A stretch of DNA of 64,000 nt, taken from assembly GCF_000308455.1 (NCBI RefSeq), contig NZ_BAFP01000092.1, positions 62,001 to 126,000 of the forward strand. The letters run 5' to 3'. Source of the stretch: Nocardia abscessus NBRC 100374. GTDB lineage: Bacteria > Actinomycetota > Actinomycetes > Mycobacteriales > Mycobacteriaceae. Position 1 is the stretch's first letter. Each line of letters begins with the position of its first letter. The notes below the pieces were generated by a model, which was not told the origin of the DNA, did not search any database, and saw nothing but the letters and a program-made list of their open reading frames with translations. Shown piece after piece: positions 1 through 9,047 of the stretch. Position numbers and translations under genes: made by a program.

Positions 1-677
1 GCCACTTCCACAACGACAACTCGGTGGCCGCGCTGCGCGACATCCCAGGCGTCGTGCTCGCCTCCCCGTCGCGCGCCGACGACGCCGCGGCGATGCTGCG
101 CACGTGCGTGTCCGCCGCCCGGGTGGACGGCAGAGTGTGCCTGTACCTCGAGCCCATCGCGCTGTACCACACGCGCGACCTGCACCGTCCGGGCGACGAC
201 GGTTGGCTGGCACGCCCGTCTCCGGCGGAGCACGTCGAGATCGGCCGCGCCCGGGTCTACGGCGACGGGGCCGACCTGACCCTGGTCAGCTTCGCCAACG
301 GCGTGCCGATGAGCCTGCGCGCGGCGCGGCGGCTGGCCCGGCACGGGATCCACGCTCGGGTGCTCGACCTGCGCTGGCTCGCTCCGCTACCGGCCGTAGA
401 TCTGCTGCGGCACGCTCGCGCGACCGGACGGGTCCTCGTCGCGGACGAGACCCGCCGCGGTGGTGGCGTATCGGAAGCGGTGTGCGCGGCTCTGCTCGAC
501 GCCGGTTTCACCGGGCGGCTCGCGCGGGTGACCAGCGAGGACAGTTTCGTGCCGCTCGGCCCGGCCGCCGCGACGGTGCTGCTGGACGAGGAACGGATCG
601 AAGCCGCGGCCGTCCGGCTCCTCGGTGCGGCGACCGGCGCGGACCCGCGGCGCGCCGAGGCCCGGCATTCCCCGTAA
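1..677 (+). CDS. C-terminal part of a TPP-dependent dehydrogenase E1 beta-type subunit (partial)
   Basis: The gene runs in from upstream: the frame is open from base 3 (HFHNDNSVAALRD...), so the in-frame GTG at 24 is probably internal. What is visible matches the end of a transketolase pyrimidine domain (an LASPSRADDAAAML segment) followed by a transketolase C-terminal domain (about codons 80-200; TLVSFANGV, ARVLDLRWLAPL, VLVADETRRGGG). That is the beta half of 2-oxoacid dehydrogenase E1 enzymes, which decarboxylate pyruvate- or branched-chain-type 2-oxoacids with thiamine diphosphate. Which 2-oxoacid is used cannot be told. It may be the C-terminal half of a fused alpha-beta E1. Confidence 0.75.
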   Translation, partial: HFHNDNSVAALRDIPGVVLASPSRADDAAAMLRTCVSAARVDGRVCLYLEPIALYHTRDLHRPGDDGWLARPSPAEHVEIGRARVYGDGADLTLVSFANGVPMSLRAARRLARHGIHARVLDLRWLAPLPAVDLLRHARATGRVLVADETRRGGGVSEAVCAALLDAGFTGRLARVTSEDSFVPLGPAAATVLLDEERIEAAAVRLLGAATGADPRRAEARHSP

Positions 678-747
678 TTCGATTCGACCGGTGAATAGTG
701 GAAATACAGTGGGGGTGACGGTGACCAGCAGCGGAAAGGACACGGCG

Positions 748-1227
748 ATGACCACGATGTCCATGCTCGGCGAGGTGCGGCCGGAGCACGAGCACACAGC
801 CGACGGCGATCTGGTGCTCCTGCACTACCTGCGTTCGTTCCACAAGCCGGTACTGGACGTGTGGTCGGCGGCCACCGAGCGCGGCCAGCTCGCGCGCTGG
901 CTCGGCACCGTCTCCGGCGGCAACGGCAACCTCACCATCGAATTGTTCGACGGTCCGGTCCCCGGCCCGGTCGCGGTGCGCGTCGACGATTGCCAGGCGC
1001 CGCACGAACTCGTGGTGCACATCGACGGCTGCCTGCTCGAAATCCGGATGACCCAGGTCGGCGTGGTCACCACCGTGGAGCTCACCCGCCGCCACGTGTG
1101 CCCCGCCGACGCGGGCGCGATCGGCCCACGGTGGCAATACCTGCTCGATCGCCTGACCGCCTACCTCGACTTCCAACCGCTGCCGCGGTGGTCGGACTAC
1201 CCGAAGCTGGCCGAGGAATACCGCTGA
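748..1227 (+). CDS. SRPBCC / AHSA1-like domain protein
   Basis: 159 residues. The pattern DVWSAATERGQLARWLG near the start, followed by alternating strands and a C-terminal helix (PRWQYLLDRLTAYLDF), fits the START-like fold of AHSA1/SRPBCC proteins, which bind hydrophobic ligands or, in Aha1, Hsp90. No specific ligand can be inferred. I chose the ATG at 748 because a GGAAAGGA ribosome-binding site ends 8 bases upstream; GTG codons at 715 and 721 are alternatives. It follows the E1 gene by 70 bases on the same strand and may be its operon partner. Confidence 0.65.
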   Translation: MTTMSMLGEVRPEHEHTADGDLVLLHYLRSFHKPVLDVWSAATERGQLARWLGTVSGGNGNLTIELFDGPVPGPVAVRVDDCQAPHELVVHIDGCLLEIRMTQVGVVTTVELTRRHVCPADAGAIGPRWQYLLDRLTAYLDFQPLPRWSDYPKLAEEYR

Positions 1228-1296
1228 GCGGATCCGGACGGCGGCGGCCGTAGCTGCCCCGGCCCTGTCCCGGCACGACTCGCTCCGGCGGGCCGA

Positions 1297-1899
1297 TCAG
1301 TAGAAGAACCCGGCGATCCCCCAGCCCGGACGCGCCTGGGCCTCCCGGATCCACTCGACACAGGACTCGATGGCGGCCAGGACCTCGTGGTCGACCTCTT
1401 CGCGCTGCGGTGGCGTGGTCGACTCCCACTGGACGAGCGCTTCCGCGCACTGTTCCGGCGTCCATTCGCCGTAGCCGGGCAATTCGTCGGGCTGCGGCAG
1501 CGAGGGCGGCAGCGAGTGGTACATGAACGCACGGACGCTGACCGCTTTGATGCCCAGCGTGGCGAGCCCGTCATCGATGTGGTCGAGCCAACGCCCGCGG
1601 AACGCCGAGAAGTAGCGGTTGTCCACGAACCGGCCGTAGAACTGGCAGATCGTCTGGTAGGCGTAGCCGTATTGGAAACCGTAGGCCGGGTCGAACGGAC
1701 CGCCGTCGATAACGGCGCGCACCGCCTCGTAGCGGGTGGGTGCGCCGCCTGCGATCTCCTCGGCGAACCAGTCGTCGTCGTGGGTCAGCTGAGCCTTGAA
1801 GCGCCCCCCGATCATCCGCCGGAGCTTGTCGTCCCGAGACCCGATGGCACCCTTGACCCTGTCCAGTTCGACGACGTAGATGCTCAGGCTATAACTCAT
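1297..1899 (-). CDS. Hypothetical protein, possibly DUF7691-type
   Basis: 200 residues starting MSYSLSIYVVELD. It is soluble, acidic, rich in Trp and Tyr (FYGRFVDNRYFSAFRGRW), and has no signal peptide or membrane segment. The opening and the C-terminal helix rich in Glu resemble a widespread actinobacterial family that I believe is called DUF7691; no function is known to me. It is convergent with the SRPBCC gene and lies 61 bases downstream of the hydrolase gene on the same strand. Confidence 0.6.
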   Translation of the reverse strand: MSYSLSIYVVELDRVKGAIGSRDDKLRRMIGGRFKAQLTHDDDWFAEEIAGGAPTRYEAVRAVIDGGPFDPAYGFQYGYAYQTICQFYGRFVDNRYFSAFRGRWLDHIDDGLATLGIKAVSVRAFMYHSLPPSLPQPDELPGYGEWTPEQCAEALVQWESTTPPQREEVDHEVLAAIESCVEWIREAQARPGWGIAGFFY

Positions 1900-1960
1900 T
1901 CACCGAACATTAGCGGTGCCCACCGACAACGAACGGCGGTGGGCCCGAAGACGTTTCGTC

Positions 1961-2950
1961 TCAGGCCGGAAGCCGGTCGGGATGGGCGGCCAGATGGGCG
2001 AGATGCGCGATGAGCAACGCGTTCACCTGCTCGGTTCGCTCCAGCTGAACGAGGTGGCCCGCACCGCTGATCTCGGTCACCGCACGCAGGTCGGCGACGT
2101 GCGCACGCAAGGTGGCCAGCGGGTCACGCCCGCTGAAGCCTTCCATGTCGGGATCACGGTCGCCGTACAGGAAGTAAGCGGGCACGGCGACTTTCGCGTC
2201 CGAGTACTCGGCGGTGAGTTCCCAATTGCGATCCAGGCTGCGGTACCAGTTCAATCCGCCGGTGAACCCGGTGCGCTCGAAATCCCCTGCCAGCACGTCC
2301 AACTCGTCCGCGCCGAGCCAGCGCCACGGCAACGCGGGCGCCTCCGGCAGCACATCGAGGTAGCCCGTGCCCTCCGCCGGGAAACGCCAGGTGTCCAGGT
2401 AGTGATAGTCGGCGCTGAGCGCGTAGTAGACGCGGGCCAGGAACTCCCGGGGACGCGCGGCGAGTTCCGCGTCCGCGACCCCTGGGGCCTGAAAGTAGTG
2501 CAGGTGCAGGAAGTGCCGGGCCGCGGCCTTGGCCCACAATTGCGACGGAGCGCGCGGCGGACGCGGCGCGAAGGGATTGTTCAGGACGATGACGCCGCGC
2601 ACCCGCTCCGGCGCGCGCAACGCCAGTTCCCACACCAGTGCCGCGCCGAAGTCCAGGCCGACGAACACCGCCTGTTCGGCGCCGATGTCGTCGAGCAGTG
2701 CCAGCAGGTCGGCGCAGACCGCGCGATTGGTGTACGCCTCGAGGTCGGCCGGGGCGTCGGTCTGCCCGTAGCCGCGCAGGTCCGGCGCGAGGGCGCGGTA
2801 GCCCGCCGCGGCGAGCGCGGGAAGCTGGCGGTGCCAGATGTACCAGGTGTGCGGGAAACCGTGGCAGAAGATCACCGGCTGCCCCGTACCCTGCTCGGCG
2901 ACGTGCATGCGGACCCCGTTGGTCGTCACGAACCGATGCGTCAGCTCCAC
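1961..2950 (-). CDS. Alpha/beta hydrolase, epoxide hydrolase-like
   Basis: 329 residues, full length for the epoxide hydrolase/haloalkane dehalogenase branch of alpha/beta hydrolases. Seen: the oxyanion-hole motif HGFP (30-33), the loop GYGQTDAP (60-67), a nucleophile elbow GLDFGAA in which the nucleophile is Asp100, not Ser, and the catalytic His299 in GAGHLVQLE. An Asp nucleophile means an ester-enzyme intermediate as in epoxide hydrolases; a dehalogenase is the main alternative. It is divergent from the SDR gene across 60 bases (2951-3010) that must hold both promoters; the two enzymes may act on related substrates. Confidence 0.8.
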   Translation of the reverse strand: MELTHRFVTTNGVRMHVAEQGTGQPVIFCHGFPHTWYIWHRQLPALAAAGYRALAPDLRGYGQTDAPADLEAYTNRAVCADLLALLDDIGAEQAVFVGLDFGAALVWELALRAPERVRGVIVLNNPFAPRPPRAPSQLWAKAAARHFLHLHYFQAPGVADAELAARPREFLARVYYALSADYHYLDTWRFPAEGTGYLDVLPEAPALPWRWLGADELDVLAGDFERTGFTGGLNWYRSLDRNWELTAEYSDAKVAVPAYFLYGDRDPDMEGFSGRDPLATLRAHVADLRAVTEISGAGHLVQLERTEQVNALLIAHLAHLAAHPDRLPA

Positions 2951-3010
2951 TCATGCCTCCCGGACGATGTACTAGAACACGTTATCGTTTCAAGGTAATG
3001 TTCCGATTCC

Positions 3011-3859
3011 GTGAGCGGAATACCCGAGAGGCTCGAAGGCAAGGTCGCGGTGGTCACCGGCGCCAGCCGCGGTATCGGCAAGGGAATCGCGCTGGAACTG
3101 GGCGCGGCGGGTGCCACGGTGTTCGTCACCGGGCGCTCGGCGGCCCAGGGACGGCTACCCGGCACGGTACACGCTACGGCCGCGGACATCGATGCCGCGG
3201 GCGGAGTCGGCATCCCGTTCGTGTGCGATCACCGTGACGACGATGCGGTGGAGCGGCTGTTCGAGCTGATCCGCACCGAGCACGGCAGGCTGGACGTGCT
3301 GGTGAACAACGTCTACAACTCCCCCGCCGCGGCCCGCTGGCTGGGCAAGCCGTTCTGGGAGGTGCCACCGGCGGCCTGGGACGAGTCGTTCGACGTGGGT
3401 GTCCGATCCCATTACGTGGCAAGCGTGTTCGCCGCGCCGCTGCTGATCGAATCCGGCGGGCTGATCGTCAACATCTCCTCGCCCGGGGCGCGCAGGTACA
3501 TGCACAACGCGGTGTACGGCGTCGCCAAAGCGGCGGTGGACCGGCTCACCGCCGACATGGCGCACAATCTCGCGGGCACCGAGGTGACCGCGGTCTCGCT
3601 CTGGCCGGGCATCGTGGACACCGAACTGCTGCAAATGGTTTCGGCCGACGCCGACGGCCGGCGATTGGTCACGCTGCCCGGTGAGGGCACCTTCGACCTG
3701 GGCGACGCACAGACACCGCGCTTCACCGGCCGCGCCGTCGTCGCACTCGCCACCGACGCGGGGCGGCGCTCACGCACCGGGCTGCCCTGGCGGGTGGCCG
3801 ATCTCGCCGAGTACTACGGGTTCACCGATCTCGACGGGCGCATTCCGCGGGTCGACTGA
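3011..3859 (+). CDS. Short-chain dehydrogenase/reductase
   Basis: 282 residues with the classical SDR layout: the TGASRGIG cofactor loop (16-23), the NN motif in VLVNNVYNS (about 99-100), Ser156/157, and the catalytic pair Tyr169 and Lys173 (YGVAK). It should oxidise or reduce an alcohol/ketone with NAD(P)(H); the substrate is unknown. Arg in the glycine-rich loop leans toward NADP but is not decisive. Start is the GTG at 3011. Divergent from the epoxide-hydrolase-like gene and convergent with the LysR gene, whose stop is 3 bases away. Confidence 0.8.
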   Translation: MSGIPERLEGKVAVVTGASRGIGKGIALELGAAGATVFVTGRSAAQGRLPGTVHATAADIDAAGGVGIPFVCDHRDDDAVERLFELIRTEHGRLDVLVNNVYNSPAAARWLGKPFWEVPPAAWDESFDVGVRSHYVASVFAAPLLIESGGLIVNISSPGARRYMHNAVYGVAKAAVDRLTADMAHNLAGTEVTAVSLWPGIVDTELLQMVSADADGRRLVTLPGEGTFDLGDAQTPRFTGRAVVALATDAGRRSRTGLPWRVADLAEYYGFTDLDGRIPRVD

Positions 3860-3862
3860 CGG

Positions 3863-4696
3863 TCAGAGCGCAGCGAGAAAGCGCTGCATCGAGCGCGGCG
3901 GGACCGGCCTGGCCCGCCACGCGACATACACATGCGAGGGCGGCGCGTCGGGAATGTCCAGATAGACGACGCCGGGGTGCGGAGCCCTGGTGCGCGCCAG
4001 ACCCGGTACCACGCCGATGCCGCGATCGGCCGCGACCAACTCGATCCATTCGTCGAAGTTCGTGCAGGCGATCACGACCCGGTCCGGGTCGGCGGGGTGC
4101 CACGACGCCGCGTCGGTGGTGCCCGACACGGTGTTGACCACCAGCGGCCGATCGGCCAGGTCGGACCAGGACAGGTCGGTCGCCCCCGCTAAGGCCGAGT
4201 GCGCGGCCACCGCCAGCACCCGCTGTTCGGTGGCGATGATCCGGGACGCCAGATGGCGCGGCAGCCCGGTCTCCTTGCGGTAGATCGCGATGTCCACGAC
4301 CCGCTCGCCGAGCGCGGCCAGCGGGTCGTCCACGCGCCGCAGCGTGATCCGGCCACCCTGTTCCTCGTACCGGCGGCGGGTCGCGGCGAACCACGCGTCG
4401 GGCAGCAGCCAGGAGAACCCGACCTCCAGCGTGGCGCGCGAGCGCAGTTCGGCGGCGACCGCGTCGACGTCGGCCAGGATGCGGCGGGTGTGGCCCAGCA
4501 GTTCGGCTCCCTCGGGAGTGAGCGCGAACCGCCGCGCGGTCCGCTCTACCAACCGGCAGTCGACCAGCCGCTCCAACTGCTGGATCGTCCTGGTCAGCGC
4601 GGGCTGGCTCAGGTGCAGCCGGGCTGCAGCGCGGGTGTAGTTCGCCTCCTCGCACAACGCGAGATACGCCCGCAGGTGCCGCAGCTCGATATCCAT
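3863..4696 (-). CDS. LysR-family transcriptional regulator
   Basis: 277 residues. The N-terminal winged helix-turn-helix (MDIELRHLRAYLALCEEANY, then TRAAARLHLSQPALTRTIQQLE) is textbook LysR, followed by a LysR substrate-binding domain from about residue 90. The reading frame stays open upstream to 4918, but the family start and the shared promoter gap fix the ATG at 4696. It is divergent from the MFS transporter gene across 69 bases, the usual arrangement for a LysR protein that controls the neighbouring gene and itself. Confidence 0.85.
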   Translation of the reverse strand: MDIELRHLRAYLALCEEANYTRAAARLHLSQPALTRTIQQLERLVDCRLVERTARRFALTPEGAELLGHTRRILADVDAVAAELRSRATLEVGFSWLLPDAWFAATRRRYEEQGGRITLRRVDDPLAALGERVVDIAIYRKETGLPRHLASRIIATEQRVLAVAAHSALAGATDLSWSDLADRPLVVNTVSGTTDAASWHPADPDRVVIACTNFDEWIELVAADRGIGVVPGLARTRAPHPGVVYLDIPDAPPSHVYVAWRARPVPPRSMQRFLAAL

Positions 4697-4765
4697 GCGT
4701 CGAGCGTATACATCGTGCACAGAAAGCATTTCCCGAGTGCGCCGACGGCCTCGTACGGTCGAGCG

Positions 4766-5902
4766 GTGACCACCGTCGTCCGTACCCGCGCCCGGCGCCG
4801 CGGCCTCGCACCCGCGGTGGCCGCGGCATCCGGCCTGGCCGCCGCGATGGGCGTCGGCCGCTTCGTGTACACCCCGTTGCTGCCGCTCATGGTCGACGCC
4901 CATCGCATCACCGCACACGACGGCGCCCTGATCGCGACCGCGAACTACGCCGGTTATCTGCTCGGCGCGCTGCTGCTCACCTGGCGTCCGGTGCTCGGCA
5001 ACCGCTCGATCTTCCTGGCGTCGGCTGGACTGTTGATCGCGAGTGAAGCGCTCATGGCGGCGCCGGGGCCGATCCTGCTTCTCGCCTTCCTGCGCCTTGT
5101 CGCGGGCATCGCCAGTGCGGTGATCTTCATTGCCTGCGCGAGTTTCGCGAGCCGTCCCGGCGCCGGCGACCAGTCGGGGGGAATAGTCTTCGGCGGCATC
5201 GGCTTCGGCATAGCGTGGACGGGCCTGCTGGTGCTCGCGTTGCGACCGGTGGCGTCGTGGCAGATTTTGTGGCTGGTCTCCGCGGCGCTCACCGCCGCCC
5301 TTCTGATCCCCGTGTGGCGCCTGGACATCCGTCCTGGGCAGCGTGTGCCACGCGGGGCGGCGCGCGTCCTGCGGGCTTGGCGTTTCCTGTTCGTCGCCTA
5401 CTTCCTCGAAGGCTTCGGGTACATCGTGATCGGTACCTTCTCGGTGGCGGCGGTGAGCGCGGACCGCGGGCCGGTGACCGGTTCGGCGATGTGGATCGTC
5501 GTCGGCGCGGCGGCGACGGTCTCGACCGTGCTCTGGGCCATGGCCGCGCGGCGCTGGTCTCCGGCGCTCCTGTTGCCCGTCGCGTTGGGGGCGCAGTGCG
5601 TCTCGGCGATGCTCCCGGCCGTGTCCGATGCGATCTGGGCCGCAGTGGTGGCGGCGGCGCTGTTCGGGGGGACGTTCGTCGGAATCGTCATGCTCGCGAT
5701 GCGGGTCGGCGCCGAGTTGACCGACGGGGCCGCGGCGGCGCCGCTGACGGCCGGGTACGGCGCCGGGCAGATTCTCGGTCCGTTGGTGGTTGCCCCGGTG
5801 CTCGGGACGAGCTACCCCGCCGCGTTCGTCATCGCCGCGGTAGCGCTCGGCGCGGCGGCGCTCACGGCGGGTGCGGTGACCGCCGAACTCAGGCGAACTT
5901 GA
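4766..5902 (+). CDS. MFS transporter, YbfB/YjiJ-type
   Basis: About 378 residues with 10-12 hydrophobic segments. The first helix (AAAMGVGRFVYTPLLPLM) carries the GxGRFxYTPLLP pattern typical of YbfB/YjiJ-type major facilitator proteins. The frame is open from 4199, but that upstream part is only the antisense of the LysR gene; the GTG at 4766 precedes the first membrane helix. Substrate unknown. Probably controlled by the divergent LysR regulator. Its 3' end overlaps the end of convergent secG by 14 bases. Confidence 0.8.
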   Translation: MTTVVRTRARRRGLAPAVAAASGLAAAMGVGRFVYTPLLPLMVDAHRITAHDGALIATANYAGYLLGALLLTWRPVLGNRSIFLASAGLLIASEALMAAPGPILLLAFLRLVAGIASAVIFIACASFASRPGAGDQSGGIVFGGIGFGIAWTGLLVLALRPVASWQILWLVSAALTAALLIPVWRLDIRPGQRVPRGAARVLRAWRFLFVAYFLEGFGYIVIGTFSVAAVSADRGPVTGSAMWIVVGAAATVSTVLWAMAARRWSPALLLPVALGAQCVSAMLPAVSDAIWAAVVAAALFGGTFVGIVMLAMRVGAELTDGAAAAPLTAGYGAGQILGPLVVAPVLGTSYPAAFVIAAVALGAAALTAGAVTAELRRT

Positions 5903-6122
5903 TCTCCAGGCCGATGCCGAGGATGGCGATCAGCCAGATGACGCCGGTGAAGATGGTGACGCGGTCGAGGTTCTTCTCCACGACGGTGGACCCGGACAGG
6001 CTGGACTGCACGCCGCCGCCGAACAAGCTGGACAGACCTCCACCCTTGGCGCGGTGCAGCAGCACCAGCAGCACCAGCAGCAGGCTGGTGATGATCAGGA
6101 GGATATCCAGGAACATCCGCAT
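5889..6122 (-). CDS. secG: SecG, preprotein translocase subunit
   Basis: 77 residues with two membrane helices (MFLDILLIITSLLLVLLVLL and VTIFTGVIWLIAILGIG) flanking the conserved cytoplasmic loop HRAKGGGLSSLFGGG and SSLSGSTVVEKNLDR, which is diagnostic of actinobacterial SecG. It assists SecYE in protein export. Two near starts exist, ATG at 6122 and ATG at 6116; neither has a strong ribosome-binding site. Its place downstream of the gap-pgk-tpiA block fits mycobacterial gene order, although here two lipoprotein genes and two transporter genes lie between tpiA and secG. Confidence 0.9.
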   Translation of the reverse strand: MRMFLDILLIITSLLLVLLVLLHRAKGGGLSSLFGGGVQSSLSGSTVVEKNLDRVTIFTGVIWLIAILGIGLEIKFA

Positions 6123-6194
6123 GCCGGACAGTGTATGCGGTCGGGGCGATCGCACCGAATCAGGCACTCGGGCCACCGCGCCCGCGGGTCCGTC

Positions 6195-7793
6195 CTAGCG
6201 CCGGTCGACCGCGACCAAGTGGGTGACCTGGTCCCCCTCGTCGGTGCCGAACTTGGCGACGGCCTGTTCGCGCAGCTGGTCCTGCGCGGTGAGCCGGACC
6301 TGATGCTGGTGCATGTGCTCGGCCCAGGACCGCACGACGAAGGCCTCCACGTAGCGGTCGATCATTCCGACGTCGCGATACAGACGCCATTCCATCGCGC
6401 CGGTGCGCTGCCGGGACCGCCCGACGAAGGCCATGGCGGCCAGGAACTCCTCGGCACTCTCCGGCGGAACGTCGTAGCTGCGCAGGACGAGCACCGGACC
6501 GTCGTCGGGATCGGGTTCGACCGCCAGCTCGGGTTCCGGCCAGAACGCCGAGGGGGTCAGGTCGAGCAGTTCGGGATCGTTGCGGATGGGCAGCCACACC
6601 GTGCTCACCGCGCAGAACGCGAGCAGCGCCGCAGCCCACAGCAGCGCGGGCACCGAGCCGATCGCGTCCGCCACCAGGCCCCAGACCAGTGAGCCGATCG
6701 CCTGTCCACCCATGAACACCAGCAGGTACACCGACAACCCGCGGGCGCGCACCCAGGCGGGCAGCAGCAGCTGCATGGTCGCGTTCATGGTGGACATCGC
6801 CAGCAGCCACGCCAGCCCAGCGAACACCAGCAGCACCAGCACCACCGGCACAACGCGCAGCAGGGCGGTCCCCGCCGTCGCCGCGCCGAACAGAACGGCG
6901 GCGATGGTGAGCCGCTGGGTCGGGGTCAGCAAGGCCCGCAAGCGCGACAGCGCCGCGGCGCCGAGTACCGCACCGATGCCCATCGCGCCGAGCATCAGCC
7001 CGTATCCCGACGACGACAGCCCGAGCCGGTCGCGCGCGATCACCGGCAACAGCGCCCACACCGCGCTCGCGGGCGCGATGAACAAGATCGAGCGCAGCAG
7101 CACCCGCCGGATCGCCGGAGCCGCGCGGATGAACCGGGTACCGGCCTGCAACGCCGCCAGCGGACGCTCGGTGGGCAGGCGCCGATCGATCGCGGGGCGG
7201 CGCCACAGCGTCAGGACCACGACGATCCCGACGAACGAGACCGCGTTCAGCGCGAACACCAGCGTCGGCCCGGACAGCGAGACCAGCACTCCGGCCAGCG
7301 CGGGCCCCACCGCCCGGCCGATGTTGATGTTCATGCTGCCCAGCGCGGACGCCGCCGGAATCTGCTCGCGCGCGACCAGTTCCGGCTGGATCGCCTGCCA
7401 CGCGGGCGCGGTCAGCGCCTGCCCGCAGCCGAGCAGGAACAACAGCGTGAGCAGTACGGCGGGCGTTGTGTGCCCGGTCGCCGTCGAGACGGCGAGAATC
7501 GTCGCCAGCACCGCCATCGTGGACTGCGCACCGAGCAGCAACCAGCGTCGATCCACCAGGTCGGCGATCACCCCGGACGGGATGGCCAGCAGCATCACCG
7601 GAAGGGTGATGGCGGTCTGCACGAACGACACCAGCGCCGCCGCGTTGGGCTGGTCGACCATGATCCACTGGGCACCGACGGTCTGCATCCAAGTGCCGAG
7701 ATTCGACACCATCTGCGCCACCCAGAGCGCGCGATACACCGGTGAACGCAGCGGCGCCCAGGTGGAACCCGGGGTCGTCGCGGCAGAAGTCAC
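6195..7793 (-). CDS. MFS transporter with C-terminal monooxygenase-fold (ABM-like) domain
   Basis: 532 residues. Twelve membrane helices of the EntS/DUF894-type major facilitator family (FRxLWxAQ-like opening YRALWVAQMVSNLGTWMQ) occupy roughly 1-410. A soluble tail (about 425-532, VLRSYDVPPESAEEFLAAM to HMHQHQVRLTAQDQ) resembles the small antibiotic-biosynthesis-monooxygenase fold seen on some transporters of this family. It probably exports a small molecule. GTG at 7793 is chosen because it falls 10 bases after the stop of the upstream EamA gene; the longer frame to 7859 would overlap it. The two form a transporter operon. Confidence 0.8.
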   Translation of the reverse strand: MTSAATTPGSTWAPLRSPVYRALWVAQMVSNLGTWMQTVGAQWIMVDQPNAAALVSFVQTAITLPVMLLAIPSGVIADLVDRRWLLLGAQSTMAVLATILAVSTATGHTTPAVLLTLLFLLGCGQALTAPAWQAIQPELVAREQIPAASALGSMNINIGRAVGPALAGVLVSLSGPTLVFALNAVSFVGIVVVLTLWRRPAIDRRLPTERPLAALQAGTRFIRAAPAIRRVLLRSILFIAPASAVWALLPVIARDRLGLSSSGYGLMLGAMGIGAVLGAAALSRLRALLTPTQRLTIAAVLFGAATAGTALLRVVPVVLVLLVFAGLAWLLAMSTMNATMQLLLPAWVRARGLSVYLLVFMGGQAIGSLVWGLVADAIGSVPALLWAAALLAFCAVSTVWLPIRNDPELLDLTPSAFWPEPELAVEPDPDDGPVLVLRSYDVPPESAEEFLAAMAFVGRSRQRTGAMEWRLYRDVGMIDRYVEAFVVRSWAEHMHQHQVRLTAQDQLREQAVAKFGTDEGDQVTHLVAVDRR

Positions 7794-7803
7794 TCGCCGA
7801 AGC

Positions 7804-8748
7804 TTAGTCGCGGGCCGGGCGCGGCTCGGACGCCGTGTCCGACCGCACAATCGTGGCACGCGAAGGGGCGGCCGCGAGCAACAGCGCCCCGATGAGCAGC
7901 GCGGCGCCGGTCAGTCCCGTCGCGGTGAGGCGTTCGCCCAGGACGACCGCCGCGAGCGCCGCGCCCGTGAGGGGTTCGAGCAGTGCGAGCACCGCGGCGA
8001 TCCCGGGGCCGGCATCCGCGAGGCCCCGGAAGTAGCAGGTGTAGGCGACCGCGGTGGGCGCCAGCCCGAGCACCAGGACCAGTGCGATGCTGCCGATGGT
8101 CGGGTCGAAGGTCAGGCCGCTCGTCGCCGCGACGGGAGCCAGCAGCAAGGCGCCGCCGGTGAACCCGAGGCCGGTCGTGGTCATCGCGTCGAGCCCGGGC
8201 ACCGGCGCGGCGTTGATCACGGTGACCGTCGCGAACGCCGCCGCGGCCAGTGCGGCCAGCGCCGCGCCGATCAGCAACCCGCCGACGCCAGCGGCGCCGG
8301 ACGGAACACCGGCCAGCAACGCCAGTCCGCCCAGGGCGAGCCCGATCGTGGCCGCGCGCCGCCGGTCCACCGGATGCTTTCCGGTGACGTGCTCCAACAC
8401 CGCGACAACCACCGGCGACAAACCGATTGTGAGCAACGTCGCGAGACTGACCGAGGACATCGCGACCGCGCCGAAATAGGCCGCCTGGAAGGCCGCCGCG
8501 AGCACCGCGACCGCGCCGATCCGGCGCCAGGCCAGCGGATTTCGCGGCCACGGTCGCCGGGCGCCCGCCAGCAGCGCCACCAGCAGGAGCCCACCGACGG
8601 CCAGTCGGCAGGTGGCGACGGAGACCGGAGACAGCCCGGTGGCCCGGTGCACCAGCGTACCGAGCAGACCGCCGGTGCCCCAGAGGATTCCGGCCGCGAC
8701 GAGATAGACCAGCCCCGAACGGCCGGTCGTGGACACAGATGAGGACAT
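7804..8748 (-). CDS. EamA-family (DMT superfamily) transporter
   Basis: 314 residues with about ten hydrophobic helices in two EamA repeats (LVYLVAAGILWGTGGLLGTL at the start; GLGLAPTAVAYTCYFRGL-like signature in the second half). These proteins export amino acids, metabolites or drugs; the substrate here cannot be read. The ATG at 8748 has AGGAG about 10 bases upstream; a longer frame begins at 8802. First gene of a two-gene operon with the MFS transporter. The 299 bases to the divergent lipoprotein gene (8749-9047) show no gene I can support. Confidence 0.75.
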   Translation of the reverse strand: MSSSVSTTGRSGLVYLVAAGILWGTGGLLGTLVHRATGLSPVSVATCRLAVGGLLLVALLAGARRPWPRNPLAWRRIGAVAVLAAAFQAAYFGAVAMSSVSLATLLTIGLSPVVVAVLEHVTGKHPVDRRRAATIGLALGGLALLAGVPSGAAGVGGLLIGAALAALAAAAFATVTVINAAPVPGLDAMTTTGLGFTGGALLLAPVAATSGLTFDPTIGSIALVLVLGLAPTAVAYTCYFRGLADAGPGIAAVLALLEPLTGAALAAVVLGERLTATGLTGAALLIGALLLAAAPSRATIVRSDTASEPRPARD

Positions 8749-9047
8749 GAAGGATCGGGCTCCTGCGACGAAGAGGGATGGGGTCGCGGAAGCGAGGTGC
8801 ACGATGATGCCGAAGAGAGCGCGCTCACCGCTCGGTGGCGCGCTGGGAACCTACACCTCGCTCAGGAGGCGGGCGGCGGGGTGATGGGGAAGCATCGATG
8901 CACGACACGGATCCTAATACGACGCGAGACAAGTCATCCCATGAGCGTTGTTTTTGCGGGAGGCAAGCTCCGGCGGGCGATCTCCGCCAGGCCGTCTCGA
9001 CCGGCGATAACCGGGGTGACGCCGCCCGGCATCGGTAGCATCGCCGC